Assembly (NCBI RefSeq): GCF_009727055.1
Contig: NC_052357.1
Location: 9,310,720-9,374,719, forward strand
From: Benincasa hispida
Taxonomy: Eukaryota; Streptophyta; Magnoliopsida; Cucurbitales; Cucurbitaceae
Length of the DNA: 64,000 nt
Direction of reading: 5' to 3'
Both the position numbers and the translations under genes were made by a program. Each line of letters opens with the position of its first letter. Position 1 is the first letter of the stretch. Shown here in pieces: positions 10,903-22,599 of this stretch. The notes beneath the pieces were generated by a model. It was not told the DNA's origin, searched no databases, and worked only from the letters and a program-made list of their open reading frames with translations.

Positions 10903-12588
10903 ATCATTGGATCTAGACAAGTAACAAGAATAAGCTTTATCTCCATATTTTCCACAAGCAAAATAAATAACATTATTCAAGGATTTATCTCTAACAACAA
11001 ATTTATGCACTTTACTCCTCTTGAAGCATTGTAAAACTTTGCTCTTTGAGAAAAGTTTCTTCTCAAATAAGTAGTGTAACCATACTTCAATTTAAAGCAC
11101 TTAGGTCTAATATGACCTTCAACACCACAATTATGACATATAGGCACGAAACTAGATTTAGCATTAATAAACACAATATTAGGCAAATTAGGCACAATAG
11201 AAGATTCTTTAACAAATATAATTTTAGAACTTGAAGGAGTAAACATTCATCAATACAGCCTAAACCTCTCTTATCACCAAAAGGTTTGCCTACTTCAATT
11301 ATTTTATCCAATGTTTAAGCACCTATTGTCAACTTTGTAATAAACTCTTTAGCTTTATCAAGTTCTTGCAAAACATTTAATTCTTTTTCTTTAAGAGATT
11401 TAATCAAATTATCCTTTTCACAACCATCATGCTCAAGAAATATAACTTTATCAAGTAATGCATTTTTCTCATCACAATCACAAACATGTTTATCACAAGA
11501 GACTTATTCCATCAATATGCACAACATGCTCATTTTCTTTAAAGCAAGCAATTTCATCAAGTAAAGACTTATTTTCACTAAATTGTTGTATTTCTTCTTA
11601 AGCACAACATATTTTGAACTAAGTTTTTGTAAGTCATTTTGCATACTTTCAAAAGCTTTAATCTATTCATCATAAGAAGGGGGTTCTAGAGTTACCTCGA
11701 AATAAGATTACCTTACCCAGTTGTGCGTTAAGCGATTGCCATTCCAGAGCAAGTACATTATAAAGAAAGAAGATAGATTCCCCTCCGGAAGGTCAGTCGG
11801 CTATCCAGTTTTCGCCCCCCTTTAAGCCTCTACAGAATTCTGCTCACCCCAGTCCTTAGTAGTGTTGACGGAAAGCATTATTATATATTTTTCCAAAGTA
11901 CCCGACGCTTTCATTTCTACTCTCCCACTTGCTAGGGCAAAGGAGGTAAGGCTAACCTCAGATTCTAGGTCAATAAGTGAGAAAGTTCTCATTGCCTTTA
12001 GGATCGGTCTGACGATGAATAAGGCATACAGTGTGACAATCTGTTGACATACAATTGACGAGGCTATCATATACATTTACCTCCGAAGGAGTATAACTTT
12101 GTTGGGGGTGAACTTACTGCTCCTGGCTTTCCTCATAGGGGTAGACAGGCATCTTTTTTGCGAGGTAAACGACTGATTCTTAGTCAACTCGATTAGCTTC
12201 CTCTGCTTCCGATGGTAGGCCAACCACTGATGTGGATATAGGCTAGGTAATCATCAAGTTCATCATATTTTTCATTGTGAGCCATAAGACCAAGGGGTTC
12301 TACTTCTTCACCATCACTTCCACTACTATTATCTTGAGTAACCTTTATTGCCTTCTTCTTGGAATTCTTAGATGATTTGAGGAGTGGACAATCCGTTCTT
12401 ATATGACCCGATTTTTTGCATTCACCTCATTCTTTTTGTTCTTCTCACCTTTTGATTTTTTTTGGGTTGATAAGTGTTTCTTGAATTGCTTCTTCCTCTT
12501 GATGAAATTTTTGTACTTACGTGAAAAATAGGCAATGTCATCTTCATCGACAGAAGATAACCTTGGGTGTTAGTTTATTAGCTTGTGG
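10903..12588 (-). pseudogene. Element B gag with CCHC zinc knuckle
   Basis: Minus strand. The zinc knuckle CHNCGVEGHIRPKC (C-X2-C-X4-H-X4-C) lies in the 10,977-11,246 frame. Upstream (higher coordinate) are a long Lys/Glu/Leu-rich coiled-coil stretch at 11,290-11,690 and an acidic/basic segment with DEDDIAYFSRKYKNF at about 12,500-12,560. Frameshifts occur, for example near 11,250 and 11,310, and a foreign segment at 11,697-12,247 interrupts the frame between two halves that otherwise join well. The coiled coil plus knuckle fits the long Sirevirus gag. Confidence 0.82.
11697..12247. other. Compositionally foreign insert, candidate mitochondrial DNA (NUMT)
   Basis: Visibly richer in G+C than its surroundings and lacking the long A/T runs of the rest of the window. 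It interrupts the gag frame: MAHNEKYDELDD ends at about 12,247 and TLEPPSYDE resumes at about 11,697. The style, with mixed-composition words such as CTCCGGAAGGTCAGTCGGC and no coding frame, reminds me of plant mitochondrial intergenic DNA. I could not compare it, so the source is inference. No target duplication is evident. Confidence 0.5.
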
Positions 12589-12703
12589 GTTAATGCTACT
12601 AAATGTCAAATAAAAATCTTATATTTTATTAAATAAATAAATTATTTGTATACTACAATTACAAAGTACAAGACCCTTCGAGATTTAGGGCATCAACCCT
12701 AAT
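12589..12703 (-). repeat. Truncated 3' LTR of copia element E
   Basis: Minus-strand LTR start (about TATTAGGGTTGATGCCC, the first G lost) directly after the polypurine tract CAAGTGGGAGAT, mirroring the start of LTR A. Only about 115 bp remain before the junction with element B gag. Confidence 0.65.
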
Positions 12704-12960
12704 AATCTCCCACTTGTCTTAAAGCTAGTGGGGTGTACATCATAAAAGACATACTAATATACAAGTACACAAAACAATAAACTAGAACATAATACGCGCC
12801 CAGTACAAATCTCCCACTTGTCCTATACTAGATGTGACCTGTCCTGTAGATCCATACTCTGCAAGTGACCCTCAAACACCTTAGCCATGAGGGCTTTTGT
12901 AAATGGATCAGCAACGTTGTGCTCCGAAACTATCTGCATTTTAGATACTAACAACCTTTA
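12704..12960 (-). pseudogene. Element E RNase H tail and 3' spacer
   Basis: On the minus strand ADPFTKALMAKVFEGHLQS (about 12,865-12,925) is the usual end of a copia RNase H, followed by the spacer to the polypurine tract. The rest of RNase H, all RT and all integrase are missing: the next recognisable piece is the protease at about 13,280. Confidence 0.75.
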
Positions 12961-13129
12961 GTACATATAAGTTACTTTCGTTTGTTGCAGAACATATATC
13001 AACACCATTTTTTTTCCGAGATAAACGCTTTATCAAAAAAAAAATATGTATTATAAGAATGTTCTAACAAACCTGAAACTAAAATCAAGTTCCTCTTAAA
13101 ATTAGGGTTAAGTAAACATTGTCCAACAA

Positions 13130-14216
13130 TATAAACTTTAAATAGAAAAATAACTTTAAGCTCCCAACTGCAGCCACCGAGACAATCTTCCTTGTTCCAA
13201 CCCGTAGAGTCATCTCTCTAGTCTCAAGCAGCTTCCAGGAACTAGTTCCTGTAAAAAAGTAAAAACAAGGTTAGTGGCTCCTGAATCAAGTATCCAGGTA
13301 TTATTATCATTTTCCACTAAACACATTTCTAAAACTAGTAAATCATATTTACCTTCTTTTGCCTTATTCTTTTCGGCCAAATACTTTAGGCAGTTACATT
13401 TCTAGTGCCCATCCTGGTTGCAATGAAAATAGGTTCCCTTTGCCACCTTGACTTTTTTACTCTTTTGGGCAGCAGTAGATGGGATAGCTTTATTCTTCCC
13501 CTATCTTTCTTCTTTTTCCATTTTTTAGAGCCAGTGGAAGAAGGCGCGAACTTAGTCTTAGAGGTAGAACCATCTGTGAAAATTTATCGAGGAACTGGCA
13601 TCATTTGTCTCCCCATGTTGTCATTTGACTTTCATCAAGAACTCGTCAGTCAGCAGCTCGTTGAGAAGGATGGTAAGATTATATTCAACCTTGTTCATGA
13701 CAGCATTGTTGCGAAACTAAAGGTAACCTTCGAAAGATTCTCCAGAATAAAGCTTACCTGGCTAGATTCATTTATAATAGCCCCGTTCATCTTAGCCACA
13801 TTGAAGTGGACCATTATGTAAAGGACGTGTTCCCTAACAGATGTTCCCTCGATCATTCGAGCGTTGAAGATGTACTTTAGAGCATCATGCTTGAGATATG
13901 TAACCGGTTGTCCGAACATCCCACGCAATGACTCAACGATCTCGCATGCAGTGATCACGTTTCATGCTTTTTCGCCAAGACTTCAGTCAAGCTCGTCAAA
14001 ATATAGACCTTGGTCTTATCGTTAGCCTTAGTCCATTTTTCATAGGTTTCACGAATGTTTCGTGAAGCAGTGAGTCTAGAAACTAGAGGATATTCCTCTG
14101 TTAGGATGAATTTGGGGTCGTCGATGACTAAAACGATGTTAATCATATTTTTCAAGTTGTATAGCTTTTCCTAGTTAATTTATCGGTGCAAAGCAAAGAA
14201 ATAACATCACTAGTCA
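13130..14216 (-). pseudogene. Element E gag and aspartic protease
   Basis: Minus strand. The gag N-terminal part (13,955-14,216, INIVLVIDDPKF and YEKWTKANDKTKVYI) and its second part (13,695-13,958, VREHVLYIMVHFNVAKMNG) match the UBN2-type copia gag and are similar to the gag of element F. A damaged zinc knuckle (HCNQDGH) is at about 13,400-13,430, and the protease active site WILDSGAT is at about 13,280-13,310. The frames are broken. Direct joining to the RNase H tail implies one large internal deletion. Confidence 0.82.
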
Positions 14217-14620
14217 TGATTTAGACGATGTTGATTCAAAACAAATTATCTATATTAGATATGCACAAATTTGTTTTGTTCCAATCAATTTAGCAAAAGA
14301 AATAATGAACACCAACATCATTTTATTTTGCAATGATACTTAAGTGATTTAGAATAAATGCCAAACTCGGGGCGAACAGTTATTCCTTCACTGAATTGAG
14401 ACATTCTCAATCAAATATTACACCAGAATAACTCTTATTCCTATAATATTTAATTACCATTGATTTGGTCTATAAATCATTAACTATCTTAATATTTTTC
14501 TGTAAGTGCAACCCTTCATTTTCAACTCTATAATCCCGCCCCAACCAGTTTGCCTCATGGTAGAACGTAATTGTGGTGCAATTGATTATAGCGATCTTAT
14601 TCATTTCCGGAGTCTATTAT
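14217..14620 (-). other. Element E 5' untranslated leader
   Basis: Lies between the 5' LTR end at 14,621 and gag. No reading frame and no convincing primer-binding site: the bases after the LTR end read ATAATAGACTCCGG on the minus strand, which is not a recognisable tRNA-Met complement. Confidence 0.45.
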
Positions 14621-16467
14621 TGAAGGAATAATAAAATATGCAACAAAAGACTTCAGAATCAATAAGCACTTAAACTACATTTAATTTGAGTTTTAAGCAT
14701 GTTGTTCATATAATATTCATAAGAGGGTTTGAAATACATATTACCTTTAAAGATTTCTTCCACGAATTCAGCTGAAATCTACCAAGATAGAGCTTGAATC
14801 TTCAAGAAGACTCCCACCGAGATCTTCTCCACTATGCTTAAGCTGGAACGTGTGGTGGAAACACTTAAATCAAGTTGAATTGAGGATGAACAAGTGAGGG
14901 ATGAATAGGGTTTTCATGTTTTCACTTCAGCAAGTAAAACTCAGATTCCTTTTTTATCTTAATGCATGGAGCTTCTATATATAGATAGAATTCATGCAAA
15001 TAAACAAGATTGCATGGATTCTGGTGATAATCTATCAAATTTGTTAGTGGGCTTTTCCCAGAAAATGGGGAAAAAACCCATTAACTTAAAATGATTTAAA
15101 AAATCATTTTATTTTGTTATTTAAATTAGTTTATAAAATTAATAAAAAATAACTTAAATAAAACTAATTTAATTAAAATTTTAATTAAAATAATATTAAT
15201 CTTAATATCTTAATATTAAATTCAATAAAATATCAATTTCACCAATAAATAAATTTTATATTTAATCATAATTTAACTATTAATTGATTTTTCAATTTCG
15301 TTTAATTTTGATTAAATTAAACGTTTTTAATTGTATCATATACAATCAATCAAAAACCCTAAAATTGAATTTGAACATTTCAAATTCATAACCCTAATTT
15401 CATACATCAATACTCAATTTGTTATTCCAATTTAAGAGCCGGTAGAAGGACCTAATGGACTTACAGATCATGAGCTCCAACGATCTGTAATTGATTCGTT
15501 AAAACTCTTTAATCGAATTAATTACTATTCGTTAATTATCAAGACACACCACTATAGCTCGACAGTTGCACTCTCCTCACTGTAGATATATTTATGTCCA
15601 TGTAAACCATAATCAGTAAGTCTATCCTTCACAGGTCGTTTGTAGTTACAGTTGGGTCAAAATTACTGTTTTACCCCTATAAGTACATCTTGTTTCTTAA
15701 GTTCTCACTGACCCTCTAATAAACGATTTGATTCATAGCACTACTTATAAAGCATGTCTCTCTCTATCATGAGAAGGCGGGGCCCCAATTATTCAAAAAC
15801 TAGAAGCAATACTTAAGAGAACAACCTATCTGTTGACCCTAAAATGGGTAGGAGTGAATTTCATCTTGCAGGGCTATGTCCCCAACTATCCATTCGGTCT
15901 TATCCTTAAAATGGAAGGCTTATTGAGCAGTGTTATTGGACTACTCTCACCCATGCAGATCAAAGAATAATCCCGAATAAATAGGAGTTCATAACTAGCT
16001 TAGGATTAAGATCGAGTTATCCTGGGTTACTTTAGTATGAAATAGTCAATTTTAACAGTAAACGGTCGTTATAAAGAAATGTGATTATTTCGTGGTCCAG
16101 TCTACATGCAAACTCATTGCATAGGATGCCCCCACTCACATGTCTCTACATGAATGATCTATGGATCACATCATTTGTAATACCTATACAAAATAGTTCA
16201 TATCCAATAGTGTTATCAGGATGAGATACCCAATTTCATCCATATACTTATAGACTATTTAGGCTATATACTGTTGACTCGATCCTATTTATGTCACCAC
16301 ATAAAGTTAAAGTATTCATAATATAGCCATGGATATGTTAATTGGATTTTCATAATAGAATACAAAATCAACAACTTTATTGAATAAAGTATTTAATAAT
16401 ATTTTATTGTTAAATAGAATGTTTAACACAAAATTTACAAACTGCAAATTCTTGGACATTCCCAACA
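14621..16467 (-). repeat. 5' LTR of copia element E
   Basis: The minus-strand LTR begins TGTTGGGAATGTCC at 16,467 and ends ...TATTCCTTCA at 14,621, about 1.85 kb. It is closest to LTR D, M and F and carries stem-loops H2 (16,105-16,123) and H3. Very AT-rich between 15,090 and 15,360. Confidence 0.82.
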
Positions 16468-16752
16468 ATTATGTATCTTTTTCATGCAAACATCTTTTTA
16501 AAAGGGATGCTCCTAAGGCGCCACAAGGCCGAGCATGGAAAGAACATTTCAAACCAATGAAGAAGACCGCAGGATGTGTTGATACACGTCCTTCTCCCAC
16601 TTACCATAAACACTTTCTCCATTCACCTTGGATATTGATCCATGCAGATACTTTTCTTAAGGGAGGGTGCGCCCAAGGCACCATGAGGTTGAGCATGAAT
16701 CTAACCTTGTGAACAATTACGAAGAACGTAAGTGGAAAAGTGACATATTTGT
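16468..16752. other. Unassigned spacer with a degenerate 58-bp direct repeat
   Basis: Two related segments at about 16,484-16,540 and 16,642-16,699 share ATGCA-ATACTTTT-AAGGG, GC-CC-AAGGC-CCA and GAGCATG. No gene or known element recognised. It is more G+C-rich than the surrounding LTRs. Confidence 0.5.
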
Positions 16753-16798
16753 TGGGTTTTATGCCCTAAAACTTATAGATAGTAAGTGTTATTAATTG
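16753..16798 (+). repeat. Copia LTR start fragment
   Basis: Begins TGTTGGGTTTTATGCCC like the other large copia LTRs, here on the plus strand, and is cut after about 45 bp by the next element. Confidence 0.5.
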
Positions 16799-18030
16799 AC
16801 TGTTTTCGACCGAAGATTGATTCGTTGATTCGACTCCAAACTAAAACAAAATAAGATTTATAATAACCAAACTAATTTTATCACTACAAAAACGTAGCAA
16901 CAATGGTAAGTACGAGTCGAACCATAGAGAAGCAAAGAATTAATTTCTTTTGAGCTGAAATGACTGAGAAAAGCGATAAAAACGATGTTTTTTTTTTTGG
17001 TTAAATATGAAACATGCAAGAAGAATAAATTGCAAGGGATAGATGAAACAGTAATTGGTTTGTCTAGCTCTCAGATTAACTAACCATTCAATGTAATTTC
17101 AATCATCGATTCATTCGTGCATAACTACTCAATTGATGCGATTTAACTAATCTCTAAAAATGCTGAAAATCAATTAATTCAGAATCAATCAAGTGTTCTA
17201 ATTAATAATTACGGTTGAAAGATTGTGCCCTAACTAACCTACATGCTTCTAGATGCAATTAGGTCCTTAGCGGCTATAAAGAACTAGAAACACATGCATT
17301 AAGATTTAGGATTCAACTATTTCGACTAATTATCAGGAAAAGTCATATTGAATAAACTAATTATTATTTAAATCTAGATTAAACGTACAATGTCAAAATG
17401 CAAGGTTAGCCTTCATCTAACCGATGATATCGGGTAAACTCAAAGAATGGACAAACTATGAGGATACATGCGAACTCGAGATTAACTAGCGATTGAATTG
17501 CAATTATAATAGGGGTGTCAATCCAACAAACAAATGCAAATCAAGATCAAACAAGATTCAAGAAAAACATAATTCTGAACTAGAACATCGAATTGGGCTA
17601 AAAACTCAAGAGATTACGTGAATACTCAATCCAAGAACTAAAAATTACCTCATAGATTCATAGAAAAATCACGAGATATGATCCAGTACATGTTCATAAT
17701 CCAAAATCAAACAAAAAACTAACCTAATGAAACTAAAAACATAAAGGGAAAAGGAAAATCAGGCCTCTCCTCAACATCTATTCGATTTCGGCCTCCAATT
17801 TCATCATGTCTTGATCTAATTGACGAATAGAGGTATTTATATAAAGTAACGCAGTGTTGCAATGCTCGAAAAATATGCCACAAGCATCAGGGAGAAGCAT
17901 TGCAACGCTTGTGCTGTGGAATCACTGCAACATTGCAACACTAAGGATAGTGTCAACGCTGCCTTGGATCTCAACGTTGTGCCTTCAAGTGTCAGGTGAG
18001 CTTCAGAACTACATCTCAACGTTCTGCTTT
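16799..18030 (-). repeat. Probable Ty3/gypsy solo LTR
   Basis: A TATA-like box TATATAAATA is read on the minus strand near 17,832-17,843. Downstream on the minus strand a CTATGGTTCGACTCG leader phrase occurs near 16,910, typical of the region before the primer site in Athila/Tat elements. The plus-strand edges read TGACTGTTTTC and ...CTGCTTTCA, giving TG/CA-like termini. No coding part. The short ORFs here are incidental. Confidence 0.5.
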
Positions 18031-18702
18031 CAATCAATTAACATATAAATTAAATGATTATATACTAAATCATATTTAATATAGAGTTAATTGATTAACA
18101 TATAAATATCACATATTTGTATACATTTCTCTTATACTATAATTTTATACGAATACAATTTATATGAATTTAATATTTGAATCCCATTCAACTATATCTC
18201 TCTTATATAGTTTGGATTATATATCATATTTATAATTAACCATATTTTATATTATATCATAATACACTATATATTAACTTTTAAGTAATTTGAACAATTC
18301 AAATGATTTCTTGAGCTGACAAGGGGACCTTATGAGCCTACAGATTAGAAGCTTAAATGATATGAGATTAATTAATTAACTATTTAATAAAATTAATCAA
18401 TATTCATTAACTATCGGTCACTCCAATAAAGACCGATAGTTGCACTCTTTGTACTACATACGTATTTCTATGCCCATGGATATAACCAGTCAAGAGTGAT
18501 TTAACCCTTCACAAATCGCTCATAACTATAGATCGATCAAAATACCATGAACAACCAATTTATAGTCCAACTATAAACTGACATCTCTCGGGTCAGTGAA
18601 AGGTTGATGCCTCATTGTTCAAGACCCGAAATCAATTGTTAAGAGAGTAATTTATCTACTTTTCCCATGATTGGGAAGAAGTGAATTCCTTCCTGTGTAG
18701 GT
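18031..18702 (-). repeat. LTR K, lower part
   Basis: Minus-strand fragment of the large copia LTR family, holding the perfect 11-bp H3 stem at 18,409-18,441. It is interrupted at 18,698-18,702 by solo LTR L and resumes at 30,872 with the duplicated TAGGT. Confidence 0.75.
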
Positions 18703-20815
18703 TGAAGAAATCGAATTTCCGCAGAAGCATGTGAACGCCTTGCATTTAGACATTTGTTTTTTATGGAAACAAAAACAGTAAAATAAAATATGCATTTATA
18801 AGATAGCATTAAAATAAAACTATAAACATGCTAGAGAAGAGGAAGAAGATAAGAAATTAAAACCTCTTTGTCCTAAATGGGCTATAAGAATATATTACCC
18901 TTATCCAAGTTTTTGGTATTTCCCTTTATACCCTTAGTGCTAATTAAATAACCCTTAATGACCCTTATTAAATCTTATTTAATTTACATTTAATTAATTA
19001 TCATAAATATCATATTTTTATACTAACCTTCAATCTCCATTTTTTTATTAATAAATTAATTAACTAATTATTCAATTAAATAACTACATTAAATCATATT
19101 TAATATGAAGTTAATTAACATATAAATTGAAGGGAAAACCATCGAAGGTTTCCCACAGCAGAATGCGGGGATCGTCCCAATTTTCATTTTTCACAGGATT
19201 CCCAAGAATTACAGAATTAAACAGAGAAGGATTATGCATTCTAAATAAATTTACAGCATGCTAATTTAATTAAAAGGGAGAAGAAAAATACCTTTGAAGA
19301 ACATCTTCTTCAAGATCTCCCACAAATGAATCTCAATAAGATCTTCCCAAAAAGGACACCACCAAACTGGAGCCTCATGTATTCTCTAGGGTTGAAAATT
19401 GACAGGAGTTGTGGGCTCTGCCTTAGGTTTGAAAGAGGAAAGGAGATGGAGATGGAGAGGAAGAAAGGATTCTTTTTCTTCTCTGTAAACTTTTTCTAGA
19501 GAACACAACTCACAGAGAGAATTGTGGAATAAAGTAAATGAGCACCATTCATTCTTCCACGACCCACGATGAAGACTGAGAGATTTAGGGGAGGGAGTTC
19601 CCTCCCTTTAATTAAAATTAATTTAGTAACTAAATTAATAATGTGTGTATATATATATATAACACATACTTTATTATTATATGTACATTAAGTTATTATA
19701 TATATACACACTATATGTTATATCAAATTTAACATATAGCCTATAGTTTTATATTGCATCAAATACAACATAATCTATAGTTTTTTTTCTTTCAATAATA
19801 CATGACATGTAATATAAATCACATTTATATTGTTCACTTATATGAATCTCATCCATATAGTTGATATTTGAATCATATCCAAATATTTAATTCCTCTCAA
19901 CTTATTTATGGTATTTAATATGAATAATATTTATATTAAATTTAATTACATGAATCTAATTAATATAATTAGTATTTGAATCATATTCAAATTCCTTTCA
20001 TATTACCTTATATTATAATGTATTAAATACATTATATTAATTATATCACATATATAATTCATTCCCTCAATTAATTTGAACACTTCAAATTAATCTAAAA
20101 TTAATTCTCAATTGAATCCCTATTGAGTTATAGAGGGGACCTTATGGACCTGTAGATTGAAGCTCCAACGATACTTGGATAATTAATTAAACTCTTTATT
20201 TAAATTACCCAACATCCATTAACTGTTGGTCATTCCACTAAAGATTGACAACTGCACTCTTCGTACTATAGATAAATTTCTGTGTCCATTAAATATAACC
20301 AACCAATAGTGTGATGACCCTTTACAAATTTCTCGTAAGTACAATTAGACCAAAATTACCCTTTTGCCCCTATAGTTACTTCTAACTCCTTAAGTACCAT
20401 TGATTCCTCTAATGAATAATAAGTCATAGTCCAACTGTAATCAATTCCTTCTTGGGCCAGGAGAGGGTGTGACCACTATGTTCATGCCTTGGAATCAACC
20501 CTTAAGGGAGCAATTTATCTACTTGCCCTACATCGAGGAAGGAGTGAATTCCGTCTTGTGTAGCTATGTTTCCAACTCCCCAATCAGATGAATTCTCAAA
20601 ATGGTAGGCATATTGAGTTGGCAATCTGGTCATTCTCACCCACACAAATCAAAAGACCATCTTGATGAGCAAGAATTTACAACCCACTCAGGATTCAGAT
20701 CATGTCACTTATGGTTATCCTATTGAAATATAAGTCTCTACATTATTAACAGTGTTATATAATGAAACTAACTATTTCGTGGTCCAATCTTATACAAACT
20801 CTTTGTATAGGATAT

Positions 20816-22505
20816 TGATAACGGGCAGAAATGCATGTTATTATAGTGCTAAGTTATTAAGCAATGAAGGTTTGCATTGATAAAATATGTTAGATTGTGT
20901 CCAAACAGTATTAAATTCATAACATTGCGGTCGTATGCGTTCATCGCATATAAATAGTTAATTTTTGTATTTTTATGCAAAATATGCATTAATGCAAGGC
21001 GGAAAGCGCATCACAAGAAATCAATGGTCGAGCGCAGCATTACCGCAAGACTTTGGGATGATTTGTGCTCGCAAACATCTGCTCAAGAAGGATTGTCGCA
21101 TAGGGCCAGCGCAACTTGGTGGGCGCATTTGGGTAAAAGACATAATTAATTACGGTGGGACAAAAAGCTGATGAGGGTCAAATTTAAATTAAGTTGACAA
21201 GTTGCTAACGATAACAAGTACACTCAGCTTTTCGGTGACAAATATTCGGCACATCAGTCAGAGAATTAAAGCCATCCCATCTATGTAATCATAAGAGAGA
21301 AGCTGCCTTTCACTCCAAAGCTCTATAAATATCGAAGGCAACCTTCAGAAAAGGGGTTTAGCTAGTTCAGCAAGTTCGGATACTTAGAGAATTTTCCCCT
21401 TAGAATAGCCTTATTCTTAGTTTTTCATTTATTTTAAGGCGAAGCGAGAGAAGGGAAGAGACGTCGGAAGATCGCTCAGGGCAACTCGAGAGAGAACCTG
21501 GAGGCGTGGAAAAGCAGAGAGCGGGCCGACTCTCGCAAGAGCGAGACTATCTTTTGAACAAAGTAGAAAAAACAGTGTAAAAACCTTGGGAAGCTAGAGA
21601 TTGCTCCAGGCTCTTTATTCTCATCTTGCATTGTTATTTTGTATTTCAACTCTATATTTATACAATGAAAGTTCTTTATCTACATTTGTTCACTCTCTTG
21701 AAAGCACGCATGAGTAGCTAAATTTATTGAATGGGTTGAGAAGAATTAAGCTAACATGACCTAGGGTCTTCATCGCATGCAATTATCTTGTTTTATGTTG
21801 TGTCGAACACCCCTTTAGAGCTACTTGAGAGAGAGTCTAAAGAAAGAACTTAAGACTTGAGAGAGCTAGGTTAGAATCTAGACTCGAGAGAGCAAGATTA
21901 GATCTGCATAAGCAAGAGATAGAGACTTAGAGATAAGCTCTGTTTTCCAACCTGCATCACATGCACCCTAAAGATAGGTCTGATATTATGTGGTCGCCAT
22001 ATTTGTGTGTGTGTCATTTTGTCATCGCATGGATAAGAATAGAGGCTTATGTGTAGGTCCTATAGACTTATCACATATATCGCATGTGTTCTAGTACTAG
22101 AAGCCGTAGCATCTGCGTCGAGAGATGGTTTGCTATTGTATGTGTGTTGCATGGTCACATAAGATGAACGCATCTTAGGAAGTGTTAGCCGGACCCTTCT
22201 CAACTCGTTCACCGCATACTCGTCGCATCTTTCGTTTTATCAACTCTTTTCGAAACTCCACTGCATTTGTTTATTTTTATTACCGCAAACAACAATCCAA
22301 ACAACTATTTGATTATTTGGTTACCGCAAAGTCTTCTTGAAAATTATCACCGCAAACTGTTTTCTCAAGTCTCTGAGTTCGACCCTAGACTTACCAGGAA
22401 ACTCAGTGGGGTTTATACTTGGATTTCACTGAGAAAATTTGTTGCTTAACGCAATTCCATCACCGCATTTCATTCCATATTTTCACTGCATAAAATAACA
22501 CATCA
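20816..22505 (+). repeat. Element O 5' LTR
   Basis: Starts TGATAACGGGCAGAAATGC and ends ...AACACATCA. The first 26 bases form a stem ATAACGGGCA/TGCATGTTAT with a GAAA loop (20,818-20,841). It contains about 430 bp (roughly 21,610-22,040) that are absent from the 3' LTR. Confidence 0.87.
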
Positions 22506-22511
22506 AATTTT

Positions 22512-22529
22512 TGGCACCGTTGCCGGAGA
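22512..22529 (+). other. Primer-binding site of element O (tRNA-Asp type)
   Basis: TGGCACCGTTGCCGGAGA, six bases after the LTR, complements the 3' end of plant tRNA-Asp apart from two mismatches by recall. This PBS is typical of Athila/Tat elements. Confidence 0.8.
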
Positions 22530-22599
22530 CTTTGGCAATTCAGTGTGCTAACGGTAATTTTTCTGATTTCTTTGCAGCTCTCAATCTCTGGTGAATTAC

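Larger units (their letters stand above)
3478..12588 (-). mobile_element. Sirevirus-like Ty1/copia element B, nested and decayed
   Basis: On the minus strand the domain order from high to low coordinate is gag, protease remnant, integrase, RT, RNase H, polypurine tract, 3' LTR, which is the copia order. RNase H and integrase wording (DRKSTSGIC, SKKQNLVVLST, GYSSTSKTYRV) resembles SIRE/Maximus elements. Element A sits in its 3' LTR, solo LTR D splits it between gag and protease, and a foreign ~550-bp segment splits gag. Its 5' LTR is missing: the sequence stops where E's truncated LTR begins near 12,588. Confidence 0.8.

Noticed and set aside
16380..16712. 110-codon frame crossing the end of LTR E
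   Set aside because: It spans an LTR boundary and a degenerate direct repeat; it is not a protein of any recognised type.
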